A DNA stretch of 64,000 nt from Lates calcarifer (lineage: Eukaryota > Chordata > Actinopteri > Centropomidae): positions 8,283,927-8,347,926 of the forward strand of contig NC_066850.1 in the NCBI RefSeq assembly GCF_001640805.2. The letters are read 5' to 3'. Positions within the stretch are counted from its first letter, which is position 1; each line of letters opens with the position of its first letter. The translations under genes were made by a program, and so were the position numbers. The notes under the pieces were generated by a model. It was given only the letters and a program-made list of their open reading frames with translations, did not search any database and was not told the origin of the DNA. Positions 26,836 to 36,336 of the stretch are shown here, piece by piece.

Positions 26836-28020
26836 ATCAACACTTTATCTGTGCAGTCTCCCAGGCTATTTTTAATCACCAAGAAATATGTTGGTGAGTT
26901 TTTCAGTTTTAGAGGTAGGCTGTACAGGTGCTTCCATACTCAACCCACAGACATGGGAGTGGTATCAATCTTCTCAACTAACTTGTGGAAAAAAAATGCA
27001 TACATGTATCTCCCCAAATTTCATAACTATTTCTGTAAAGACCTTAAATCATAGTTGATATGTATTAGAAGTTAATGCCTGTTGCCTTGTGCTCTAGTAC
27101 TGCCATCTAGTGGGCACCTGGGTGAACTCATAATATAGCCAATAGCCTACAAAAGTACAAATGTTAGCGGTGAGCGTTAGCATTAGCCTTATTTTTATGG
27201 TGTCTTTGGGGCTTTTTTAAAAACTTCTTGTCCTTATTTTTATTTGCGTGGGTTGAAGTGTGTTTGTGTTTCTGTGACTAGCGTCCCTGACATGAGTCGT
27301 GAGCACCTTACAGAGGCAAGGTAGCGGTTTACTAGTCTGTAGTCTGATTATCACGTAACTGTGATCATTTTGCATATTTACTCAGGTATTTTACATCTAT
27401 TTATGGTCAGCTTCTTTGTTTCTTTGCAGGTGTTCTTACTGTGTCTCTGTAGTTCTGTGTCCAATCCTGAACATTTTACAGTTGTATTAATAATAATAAC
27501 CAGTTCTACACTTATTTACTTACATTTTTCACATAAGCTGCTGTTGAGAACTTTGTAAATTTGGTTGTGACCTAACCCTAATAAAAACAACACAAAACAA
27601 AGACATTTTGAATATGTGTTAATAAGAAGGTGGCTGAAATGTGAAATAATGATTCTGTATGTGACCGTCTGTGGTGGAAGAAATACTCAGACTTTTTACT
27701 GAAGTATAATAAACAACACAAGTGAAAATCCTGCATTCAAAAATGTACTTAATTGATAGTGTTTTATTGCAGTTCACAGTAACATACATGATTGCTTCAG
27801 TGATTAGTTGATAGACACACAATCAATAATCATTTGACTTTTTCCCAAATATTTACTGTTGTTGGTTCTTCAGGAGGTGATGACAGTCAACTGTTAATTT
27901 TCTGAAGGAGCCTCTAATGTTGAATATTTCTCTGTGTTTTCATGGTTAAACTGTTGATGAGGAATAGGTAGTAGTGTATTCATCATTTTCCTTTGTCTGT
28001 TTCTCTGTGATTTCCTCCAG

Positions 28021-28508
28021 GTGTCACCACTTTGTCCACGACATCGTCCACAATCGCAGAGACATGGTCCATGGTCGGAGAGACATTGTTGAGGATGAGG
28101 GAGACATCGTCCACGATCAGAGACATTGTCCGTGATTGCAGAGACCTTGTCAAAGATGAGAGAGACGTTGTCCATGATCAGAGACATTGTCCCATGCTTC
28201 GTAGAGACCTTGCGATAGAATCGGCGGAGACGGGGGTCACCGATTTGACGGCATTGCCCGCGATCAGGGACATTGTTGATGACCACAGAGACACCGTCTA
28301 TGATCTCAGAGACATCGTCCACAATCACAAAGACATAGTCCATGAACGGAGAGACATTGTCCATAATCTCAGAGACATTGTCCGCGATCACTGAGACGTA
28401 GTCCGCGATCACTGAGACGTAGTCCGCGATCACAGAGATGTAGTCCAAGATCACAGAGAGTCTTCGTACAGTGAAGAAGTTCTTTCAGACCAAGACAGAG
28501 GCCTCCAG
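28021..28508 (+). other. Exon-like 21-bp minisatellite block, copy 1
   Basis: Bounded by a good acceptor (gatttcctccag) and a donor (CCTCCAG|gtaattc). Inside are about 17 units of 21 bp with consensus GACATTGTCCACGATCACAGA, two units shortened to 19 bp, and one unique interruption around 28205-28265. Read from the phase used by the inverted paralogue, the frame is open for about 124 codons, giving heptads such as RDIVHDH, and stops at TGA 28392-28394. A second TGA follows one unit later, after which the frame reads to the donor as SSYSEEVLSDQDRGLQ. Because the unit is a multiple of three and lacks stops, long ORFs appear on both strands (186 codons antisense) without selection. It may be coding, a pseudogene exon, or part of a lncRNA. 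Confidence 0.6.
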
Positions 28509-28555
28509 GTAATTCACAAACAGCTTTACATCAACTGTCCAACACAGAGCACTGT

Positions 28556-28830
28556 TTAGTAAGGCATCAAAAATGTTCAAAAAATGTCATAGTAGTCATA
28601 GTATAGTATGTCAAAAATGGTCAAAAAATGTCATGTCATAGTATAGTAGTCAAAATGGTCAAAAAATGTCATAGTATAGTAAAATGGTCAAAAAATGTCA
28701 TAGTATAGTAAGGGAAAAATGGTCAAAAAATGTCATAGTATAGTATGTTGTCAAAAATGGTCAAAAAATGTCATAGTATAGTAAGGGTCAAAAATGGTCA
28801 AAAAATGTCATAGTAAGGCATGAAAAATGT
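28556..28830. repeat. AT-rich minisatellite (block 1)
   Basis: Imperfect tandem units of about 35-40 bp built on 'TCAAAAAATGTCATAGTATA' plus 'GTAAGGGTCAAAAATGG'. Unit length varies by insertion or loss of the AGTAAGGG and TCAAAAATGG parts. The same array continues after copy 2 (30275-30396) and after the gap (31397-31680). Confidence 0.95.
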
Positions 28831-29737
28831 CTTTTTGATGTCTTCCTATAATGTGACATTTTGCTTCCATTTTGGATTACTATTACTTCTGCATTGCTTT
28901 TATATTACAGATTACTTTTACCATTACATAATACTTTTCTTATTACATGTTACTTCTAAATTTACAGAAAATTTTTACTGTTACAATGTCAAAATGTCAA
29001 ATGTTACTGTTATTGTTAAGGATAAGTCAAAATGGGACTGTTAAATATCTGAACTTCAGTTTGATGATACATGATCAGAAATTCTTGATTGTGTGTATGT
29101 GCTAGACACACTAGACTACACTGTACAAAACAATATCAATTTTACAAATTAAATATTGGAGTGAGTTTTTCATATGTGTGGTAATTTTAACTGTTAGTCA
29201 GATGCTATTTTTATCATTACAGTATATAAAGACTAGTTCTACACATAAGCTGCTGTTCAGACCTTTGTAAATTTGGTTGTTATTCATTGAATGAAAACAC
29301 CATAAAACAAAGACATTTTAAATATGTGTTAATAAGAAGGAGGTTGAAATGTGAAATAATGATTCTGTATGTTAGTGTCTGCTGTGGAAGAAATACTCAG
29401 ACTTTTTACTGAAGAATAATAAACAACACAAGTTAAAATCCTGCATCCAAAAATTTACTTAACTGATAGTGTTTATTATTGTTGTGCAGTTCACAGTAAC
29501 ATACATGATTGCTTCAGTGATTAGTTGATAGACACACAATCAATAATCATTTGACTTTTTCCCAAATATTTACTGTTGTTGGTTCTTCAGGAGGTGATGA
29601 CAGTCAACTGTTAATTTTCTGAAGGAGCCTCTAATGTTGAATATTTCTCTGTGTTTTCATGGTTAAACTGTTGATGAGGAATAGGTAGTAGTGTATTCAT
29701 CATTTTCCTTTGTCTGTTTCTCTTTGATTTCCTCCAG

Positions 29738-30225
29738 GTGTCACCACTTTGTCCACGACATCGTCCACAATCGCAGAGACATGGTCCATGGTCGGAGAGA
29801 CATTGTTGAGGATGAGGGAGACATCGTCCACGATCAGAGACATTGTCCGTGATTGCAGAGACCTTGTCAAAGATGAGAGAGACGTTGTCCATGATCAGAG
29901 ACATTGTCCCATGCTTCGTAGAGACCTTGCGATAGAATCGGCGGAGACGGGGGTCACCGATTTGACGGCATTGCCCGCGATCAGGGACATTGTTGATGAC
30001 CACAGAGACACCGTCTATGATCTCAGAGACATCGTCCACGATCACAAAGACATAGTCCATGAACGGAGAGACATTGTCCATAATCTCAGAGACATTGTCC
30101 GCGATCACTGAGACGTAGTCCGCGATCACTGAGACGTAGTCCGCGATCACAGAGATGTAGTCCAAGATCACAGAGAGTCTTCGTACAGTGAAGAAGTTCT
30201 TTCAGACCAAGACAGAGGCCTCCAG
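29738..30225 (+). other. Exon-like 21-bp minisatellite block, copy 2
   Basis: Same acceptor, donor, length and both in-frame TGA codons as copy 1. The only internal change I see turns one heptad from HNHKDIV to HDHKDIV. Splicing copy 1 directly to copy 2 would break the frame: copy 1 ends phase 0, while copy 2 would need phase 1. The two are therefore more likely alternatives or a by-product of duplication than consecutive exons of one protein. Confidence 0.6.
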
Positions 30226-30274
30226 GTAATTCACAAACAGCTTTACATCAACTGTCCAACACAGAGCACTGTTT

Positions 30275-30396
30275 AGTAAGGCATCAAAAATGTTCAAAAA
30301 ATGTCATAGTATAGTATGTTGTCAAAAATGGTCAAAAAATGTCATAGTATAGTAAGGGGTCAAAAATGGTCAAAAAATGTCATAGTATAGTAAGGG
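30275..30396. repeat. AT-rich minisatellite (block 2, left of gap)
   Basis: Same unit as 28556-28830; runs directly into the assembly gap. Confidence 0.95.
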
Positions 30397-31396
30397 NNNN
30401 NNNNNNNNNNNNNNNNNNNNNNNNNNNNNNNNNNNNNNNNNNNNNNNNNNNNNNNNNNNNNNNNNNNNNNNNNNNNNNNNNNNNNNNNNNNNNNNNNNNN
30501 NNNNNNNNNNNNNNNNNNNNNNNNNNNNNNNNNNNNNNNNNNNNNNNNNNNNNNNNNNNNNNNNNNNNNNNNNNNNNNNNNNNNNNNNNNNNNNNNNNNN
30601 NNNNNNNNNNNNNNNNNNNNNNNNNNNNNNNNNNNNNNNNNNNNNNNNNNNNNNNNNNNNNNNNNNNNNNNNNNNNNNNNNNNNNNNNNNNNNNNNNNNN
30701 NNNNNNNNNNNNNNNNNNNNNNNNNNNNNNNNNNNNNNNNNNNNNNNNNNNNNNNNNNNNNNNNNNNNNNNNNNNNNNNNNNNNNNNNNNNNNNNNNNNN
30801 NNNNNNNNNNNNNNNNNNNNNNNNNNNNNNNNNNNNNNNNNNNNNNNNNNNNNNNNNNNNNNNNNNNNNNNNNNNNNNNNNNNNNNNNNNNNNNNNNNNN
30901 NNNNNNNNNNNNNNNNNNNNNNNNNNNNNNNNNNNNNNNNNNNNNNNNNNNNNNNNNNNNNNNNNNNNNNNNNNNNNNNNNNNNNNNNNNNNNNNNNNNN
31001 NNNNNNNNNNNNNNNNNNNNNNNNNNNNNNNNNNNNNNNNNNNNNNNNNNNNNNNNNNNNNNNNNNNNNNNNNNNNNNNNNNNNNNNNNNNNNNNNNNNN
31101 NNNNNNNNNNNNNNNNNNNNNNNNNNNNNNNNNNNNNNNNNNNNNNNNNNNNNNNNNNNNNNNNNNNNNNNNNNNNNNNNNNNNNNNNNNNNNNNNNNNN
31201 NNNNNNNNNNNNNNNNNNNNNNNNNNNNNNNNNNNNNNNNNNNNNNNNNNNNNNNNNNNNNNNNNNNNNNNNNNNNNNNNNNNNNNNNNNNNNNNNNNNN
31301 NNNNNNNNNNNNNNNNNNNNNNNNNNNNNNNNNNNNNNNNNNNNNNNNNNNNNNNNNNNNNNNNNNNNNNNNNNNNNNNNNNNNNNNNNNNNNNNN
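30397..31396. other. Assembly gap, exactly 1000 N
   Basis: A round-number gap placed inside the AT-rich minisatellite. The size may be a placeholder, so the real array length and copy number of the duplicated exon unit are unknown. Long X-containing reading frames across it are artefacts. Confidence 0.99.
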
Positions 31397-31680
31397 CAAA
31401 AAATGTCATAGTATAGTATGGTTGTCAAAAATGGTCAAAAAATGTCATAGTATAGTAAGGGGTCAAAAATGTCAAAAAAAAAAATGTCATAGTATAATAA
31501 GGTCAAAAAAAAAAATGTCATAGTATAGTAAGTCAAAAACAAAAAATGTCATAGTATAGTAAGGGGTCAAAAATGGTCAAAAAATGTCATAGTATAGTAT
31601 GGCATGAAAATGGTCAAAAAATGTCATAGTATAATAAGGGGTCAAAAACCACCAAAAAATGTCATAGTATAGTAAGGGGT
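31397..31680. repeat. AT-rich minisatellite (block 3, right of gap)
   Basis: Continuation of the 35-40-bp array after the gap, with units carrying longer A runs and one divergent unit containing AAAAACCACC. It ends immediately before the pyrimidine tract of the terminal exon candidate. Confidence 0.95.
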
Positions 31681-31705
31681 CTGTTACCTGTTCTTGTCTC
31701 CGCAG

Positions 31706-31774
31706 GAGAAGATGACAGCAGCTGAAGACCTGAAGTGGATGAAAGAAAACAAGTGTCATGACGCTGTTCATTAG
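31706..31774 (+). CDS. Candidate terminal exon of the left locus
   Basis: A convincing acceptor (tgttcttgtctccgcag) precedes an open frame of 22 codons starting EKMTAAEDLKWMKENK and ending in TAG at 31772-31774. AATAAA follows at 31815-31820 and again at 31931-31936, as expected of a last exon. Its phase 0 fits the phase in which the 488-nt repeat exon ends, giving ...SDQDRGLQ joined to EKMTAAED. That join is in frame with two upstream TGA codons in the repeats. No protein family recognised; an internal ATG at 31712 also exists. Coding status is inference. Confidence 0.4.
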   Translation, partial: EKMTAAEDLKWMKENKCHDAVH

Positions 31775-32064
31775 TTAAAAGACCTCCACCATCTAACTGC
31801 TGTAAACAGTGCTTAATAAACATGTTCATCTTTGGAAAATATGCTTATAACTACTTTAACCCAACTCTAACAAGTTTCCTTGTGTTAAAATGTCTATCAT
31901 TGTCTTTGTTGTTTATTAAATGTTGTCTGCAATAAAATCTAAGTGTCTTTCTAAACTTCTGAGTTGCATTTCTCTATTTTGTAACTTAAATTATTCAAAT
32001 TATTTAATTGCATTTTAAGCGAAAAATGTAATGACTCATCTTTTAATTTTTTAAAGGTTTTAAC

Positions 32065-32559
32065 TACCGTAATTTCCGGACTATTGAGCACACCTGAATA
32101 TAAGCCGCACCCACTAAATTTAAAAAGAAAAAAAAGTACATATATAGGCCGCAGGTGTCTGTGTTGTAACATGAGATATTTACACATTCACGCTGCCGTC
32201 TCCAACATCTCACCATCGATTCATTGATGCCAAGCATACATGCAGCAGCTCTATTTCCTTTTTTGACAGCCAGATCGATTGCCTTTAAGAAATACATATG
32301 ATGCAGCTTTTAAGTTAGTGTGTTTTCCATGATGAGGGTGTGTGCATTAAGCGCAAAATGACTGTTCTGAAGAATTTAGTCTGAGTGCATTTGATCTAAT
32401 TCGAACAGTTTCATTGGTCTGATGTGACGAGCCTAAATGTTTTGCCAGCATGAAGTTCATCAGCCCATAAAAATCTATAAATTAGCCACATCATTGTTTA
32501 AGCCGCAAGGTTCAAAGCGTGTGAAAAAAGTAGCAGCTTATAGTCCGGAAATTACGGTA
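32065..32559 (-). mobile_element. Tigger/pogo-like non-autonomous DNA transposon
   Basis: An 18-bp perfect terminal inverted repeat, CCGTAATTTCCGGACTAT, lies at 32067 and in reverse complement ending at 32557. TA dinucleotides on both sides (32065-32066, 32558-32559) are the target duplication typical of the Tc1/mariner/pogo superfamily. The minus strand retains a piece of an N-terminal helix-turn-helix, with 'AIDLAVKK' then GNRAAACMLGINESM and RCWRRQRE, resembling the CENP-B/pogo-type DNA-binding start. At 491 bp it has lost the catalytic domain and is a MITE-like deletion derivative. Confidence 0.9.
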
Positions 32560-32761
32560 TATTTAGAGGCTTTATACTTAACTTTTTATGAGTTTAATAT
32601 TGTTCTGAGTGCAAATATAGAAATCTGCAAATATATAAAATTAGGTTTCAAAATCTTGAAAAAAACAAGTTGCTATTTGTTCCAGACAAGAGGTTTTAAA
32701 GTGTCAAACTGCAGCTGAGATAATGACAGAGTCAGACTGAAAAGAATAAACTAACACTGAC

Positions 32762-32817
32762 CTTCTGGAAATGTCTGTCTCTTCTCTCTGTGATTTAATG
32801 GTTGAAAAGATCGAATC
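32762..32817 (-). other. Possible small exon downstream of the right locus
   Basis: On the minus strand a strong acceptor (gtttttctccacag) is followed by 56 nt and a donor (CAGAAG|gtcagtg). Entered in phase 2, the phase left by the 79-nt exon at 34000-34078, it is open (IRSFQPLNHREKRQTFPE). There is no similarity or further exon to confirm it; it could be a chance splice-site pair. Confidence 0.25.
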
Positions 32818-33950
32818 CTGTGGAGAAAAACACAACAAACATTAATATAAAGCAAGTTTCTGGGTAATGAACTTCAAACTGTCAAAATATAGAGAATTAA
32901 AAGACTAAGTCTACAAAGAAACAAGAGTATGGACTAACTGGTTCTGGACTAATCAGAACTAGTCCAAAAGTTACATTTGGTTTCTACACAAAGACAGAAG
33001 AAGCTGCTCTGACTGGAGAACTGACTCCACCAGCTCCTGATATTAACACAACAGCAGTGGATGGAAATGTTTGTTTCTCTAAAGTCAGTTAAAATTTGAA
33101 CTAAATTTGGATGATAGAAGCCACAATGAAGAAAAATGAGTTTCTAGTGTGAAACTGAACTGAACAAGTTCTTCACATATTTATAATTTACTGTACTAAT
33201 GAGAAAGACAGAGAGAGGGAGAGAATGGGACCGGGGAGAGGGGAGGCGGAGATAGAAAACATGAGAGTGAGTGAGCGAGGAGGAGGAAGAGTAAAGCAGG
33301 GTACACACCAAAAGATATCGGTCCGATAATCAGATTCTCCTGTGGTGTGAGGTGTGTTCAGAGTGATTTTACCCTCCCTGATCTGCTCTAAAGACAATTA
33401 GAGCCGCCTTGATAGATATTACACATTACACTGATCAGAAATCTTGTTGTTTGGGGGGAACACTGAGGAAAGCTGAGCGTGCATTCTGTGGACTGTCAAA
33501 TGGAATGGAACGATCAAGCAGCAAGCTGACTGAAGACACAACAAATGTTGTGGTCCACCATGTTTGTTTACTCTAAAGTTGTGAGATTTGGAGTTCTGAG
33601 AGTCCAGACTCTGGTTGTTGGTGGTTAATCTGTTAGTGTGTGGTGTAGCTGTGTTGGTCTTCTCTCTGCAGATCACACACCATAAGAACAGAACTGTGAA
33701 ATCTGACATTATTGGTCGTCATGTGTGTGGTCTCTCACATTTTCTACATCTGGTAAGATTTTAAAAATCTTTGAGCCAGGCTTAAGAGAGTGAAGGAGAG
33801 AGAGAGGGAGACAGAGAGCTGATGTTTAAATTCTTCATTTCCTTTTAACTGTACATTCATGAACTATGTAAATAAATTTTAATAATGAGTGAGGTCTTTT
33901 GTGACAAACTATTCAGACTGAAGATCAATTGCTGAACATGACCAGTTTAA
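32818..33950. other. No gene recognised
   Basis: Sequence between the small exon candidate and the right locus. From about 33297 ('GTACACACCAAAAGATATCG') to about 33790 it has the look of a dispersed element, but I could not match termini or target duplications. Short ORFs at 33188-33397 and 33419-33709 have no support. Confidence 0.5.
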
Positions 33951-33999
33951 TGTCAGTGCTCTATGTTGGACAGTTGACGTAAACCTGTTTGTGAATTAC

Positions 34000-34078
34000 C
34001 TGGAGGCCTCAGTCCTGGTCTCAAAGAACTTCTTCATTGTGCGAAGACTCTCTGCGATCGTGGACAAAGTGGTGACAC
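34000..34078 (-). CDS. Right-locus exon 3 candidate (short form of repeat exon)
   Basis: Inverted paralogue of the 488-nt repeat exons, with the same borders: acceptor ...atttcctccag|GTGTCACC and donor CCTCCAG|gtaattc. It contains only a single 'TTTGTCCACGATCGCAGAGA' unit in place of the array, so it is 79 nt. Entered in phase 1 it is open throughout (VTTLSTIAESLRTMKKFFET, then RTEAS) and leaves phase 2. It fits the two upstream exon candidates without a frame break. Downstream continuation is uncertain. No family recognised. Confidence 0.4.
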
Positions 34079-34669
34079 CTGGAGGAAATAAAAAGAGAAA
34101 TACACAAAGGAAAAAGTTCAATACACTATTACCTATTCCTCATCAACAGTTGAACCATGAAAACAGATACATAATCAACATTGCAGCTGAACCAGAACAT
34201 TTTCCAAACATTAGTGTCTCAGAAAATGGGCTGTTTACTGTCACATATGACAAGAAAAAGTATCACATCTATAAGAAGCAATGACATTAAATATTTGGGA
34301 AAAATTAACTAGAATGATTCTGTTAAATCTTAAATCTTTCTATATTTATCATCTGTCAGCTAATCACTGGAAGAATCATGTTACTGTGAACTACACAATA
34401 AAAACTTTCACCTGAGTAAGTTTTTGTAAGCAGGGTTTTAACTTGTACTTTTGATTATACTTCAGTCCACAGGCAGAAAATTAACTCACTAGTTTTAAAA
34501 GATTATTATAACCAGCACTATTTTCTGACAATTTATAGACACGATTAATCAGTTATTATTATATTCAATACTAAACACCAAGGATTTAAATAATAACACT
34601 GTACTAACATTAATAATTCAGCTCATCAACATAGTTTTTTCAGACTGGGTAAATCTTTAGGACACATAC

Positions 34670-34733
34670 CTGTTTGGTTTTTAAGGTGAGAGCTGGTGTT
34701 TCTGTCCAGGCTGCAGCAGCTGAACCAGTAAAC
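34670..34733 (-). CDS. Right-locus exon 2 candidate
   Basis: 64 nt between a TTGTCCAG acceptor and an AACAG|gtatgtg donor. In phase 0 it reads VYWFSCCSLDRNTSSHLKNQ plus T and leaves one extra base, exactly the phase 1 needed by the next exon. It joins the open frame of the first exon. No counterpart was found in the left locus. The coding call rests on frame continuity only. Confidence 0.4.
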
Positions 34734-34870
34734 CTGGACAACACAAGTACAACACTTGAAAAACAAATAACCTCATTAATAAAGAAAAAAAACTTGAACA
34801 GTGTAGAAGAATACAACACTGAAAACTAAAAACTAGAACCTTGACAATTACACTTCGAGTTTTGAGGTGA

Positions 34871-35286
34871 ATAAATTAGGGCTGAAACGACATAATCGAC
34901 CACGTCGATTATAAAAATTCGTCAACGCAAAATTTTTGTGTGGATGTGTCATATAAAAACATACAACCAGAGGCTTTGTAAGAGGAACCATGTTCACTTG
35001 TTAGTGCAATGCATTACAGGAGGTGCTGGTGGCAGTATCACTTCCATGGAATGTAATGACTGTATCCCTGATGCAACATGCACGTGCAACTCCACCCACC
35101 CCCAAGCTCAAGTGTGCAAACTTGAGCAGGCGCGGTAAAACGTGCACTGGAGTCCAGAGCAGGTGCTGCGCCCACTGGAAGCAGAGATGGGGGTTGTGAC
35201 AGAAATAATCATTGACTAATTGGAAAAATAATCGACAGATTGGTCAACTACCAAAATAATCTTTAGCTGCAGACCTGGTATAAATT
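34871..35286. mobile_element. hAT-like non-autonomous element
   Basis: Left end AGGGCTGAAACGACATAATC and right end 'AAATAATCTTTAGCTGCAGA' followed by CCTGGT resemble the imperfect termini of fish hAT MITEs ('AGGGCTGCAAC... / ...GTTGCAGCCCT'), with subterminal 'AATCGAC' and 'TTGGTCAACTACC' motifs. ATAAATT at 34871-34877 recurs at 35280-35286, consistent with an 8-bp target duplication carrying one mismatch. It lies in the first intron of the right locus. No transposase domain seen. Confidence 0.75.
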
Positions 35287-35529
35287 GTGTTACTAGAAGA
35301 TAACTTTATTGATTTCAGAGAGAAAATCAATTTTAAAACTAGTTTTTATAATAATTAAATAAAAACAGTAAGCTCAGCTCGTGACCTAGGCTTAAAAATT
35401 AAAAGCACAGAGTTAAAATCTAGTTTTCAACCTTGTATTTAACACAAATCTGAGCTCAAAGAGGTCTCAAACAAATTTCTTATCAATAATATACACAACA
35501 GAGAGTCAGTTGATGGCTATGGACAAATT

Positions 35530-35935
35530 ACTACCACAAAGCAATAGACATACAAAACGACAAAGAGGCAAAAAATTCCAGTTGCAAAACGATCACAATG
35601 AGATGCTTAACAGCCACACTGAAACACAAAATGACCTCAAAGAAACATTAAATGACCTGGAATAGACATAAAACTACAAAGACACAATACAATGCAAAAC
35701 AACCACAAAGAACCAAAAAGACGGTAAGTTGATGTGATGTGCCAGCTAGAGACCAAAACGATGCCATACCACTACAAACAGACACAAAATGATCACATCG
35801 ACATGATAATCCGCCATAAACTGGCTTAAAATGACCACGGTGGCACAAAATTACAAAGCAGTAAAATGTCTGCAAAGTAATTGTAGAGAGATGCAAACGG
35901 AATTGTAAACAGACAACAAAACAGCTACCACCCTC
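35530..35935. repeat. Degenerate 'ACAAARNGACCACAAAG' minisatellite
   Basis: Long run of decayed short units such as CACAAAATGACC, AACCACAAAGA, 'TACAAAGACAC' and 'ACACAAAATGATC', with roughly 10- and 20-bp spacing. It resembles an AC/AG-rich simple array that I know from many teleost genomes. It lies in the first intron of the right locus. The 96-codon minus ORF across it is a by-product. Confidence 0.75.
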
Positions 35936-36127
35936 CACAACTCATGTCAGGGACGTTTTAGTCACAGAAACAGAACACAAACACATTCTTACCCACGCGA
36001 TATAAACGACTGAAAATGGAATTTTTAAAATTCATGACACGGAAATGCTAATGCTAACGCTTGCTGCTAATACTAACGCTATCCGATAATGTTAATGCTA
36101 ACGCTAGCCGCTAACTGTTAGCCTTAC

Positions 36128-36205
36128 CTTCGTCCCGCAGGTGGGTTCAGCATCCAGTCTCACTCGTGTTCGACAAAAACGCAGCTCCAGAGTTTGTTTT
36201 AGCAT
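36128..36205 (-). CDS. Right-locus first coding exon candidate
   Basis: From ATG at 36205-36203 to the donor GACGAAG|gtaaggc the frame is open for 26 codons (MLKQTLELRFCRTRVRLD, then AEPTCGTK), ending in phase 0. Joined to exons 34670-34733 and 34000-34078 it gives a 73-codon open frame across three exons with matching phases. The ATG lies in the 3'-most copy (in transcript sense) of a 52-bp tandem repeat; the upstream copies carry the same ATG context but stop after 12 codons (MLKQTLELLFGR), so they would act as short upstream ORFs. A 44-codon alternative frame (MLNPPAGRRF...) also crosses the same exons. Function unknown. Confidence 0.4.
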
Positions 36206-36336
36206 CCAGACCTCTTCATTAACGACCAAAAAGCAGCTCCAGAGTTTGTTTTAGCATCCAGACCTCTTCATTAACGACCAAAAAGCAGCTCCAGAGTTTG
36301 TTTTAGCATCCAGACATCTTCGGTAATGCCTTTGTT
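36181..36336. repeat. 52-bp tandem repeat, three copies
   Basis: Units start at 36181, 36233 and 36285 with 'GCAGCTCCAGAGTTTGTTTT'. The first two are nearly identical; the third diverges after ATCCAGACATCTTCGG. It lies in the presumed 5' exon of the right locus. Confidence 0.95.

Larger units (their letters stand above)
27500..30396 (+). repeat. Tandem segmental duplication, 1717-bp offset
   Basis: The unit beginning near 27500 recurs from about 29233. Left flanks (27500-27770 versus 29233-29487) differ by many substitutions and indels. The 823 bp of 27771-28593 and 29488-30310 differ, as far as I can see, at only two positions: ctctGtga/ctctTtga just before the exon, and cacAatcacaaag/cacGatcacaaag inside it. 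Both copies run into the same AT-rich minisatellite. Confidence 0.9.
27160..31936 (+). other. Left copy of an inverted gene-like locus
   Basis: Plus-strand locus that is the inverted counterpart of 33950-36128. Shared blocks include intron sequence (GTTAGCGGTGAGCGTTAGCATTAG; GCGTGGGT; 'TCTGTGACTA', 'CGTCCCTGACATGAG') and the sequence before and through the 'GTGTCACCACTTTGTCCACGA' exon. The left copy lacks the 5' exon and the 64-nt exon present on the right. It carries two near-identical long versions of the 21-bp-repeat exon (28021-28508 and 29738-30225), a large AT-rich minisatellite, an assembly gap, and a terminal exon candidate with poly(A) signals at 31815-31820 and 31931-31936. No family was recognised. 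Confidence 0.65.

Noticed and set aside
27894..28454. 186-codon antisense ORF with VSVIADY heptads (repeated at 29611-30171)
   Set aside because: It is the reverse reading of the 21-bp minisatellite. A stop-free 21-bp unit gives open frames on both strands without selection, and no splice or start context supports the antisense frame.
30360..31523. Reading frames of 339-385 codons across the gap
   Set aside because: They consist almost entirely of N.
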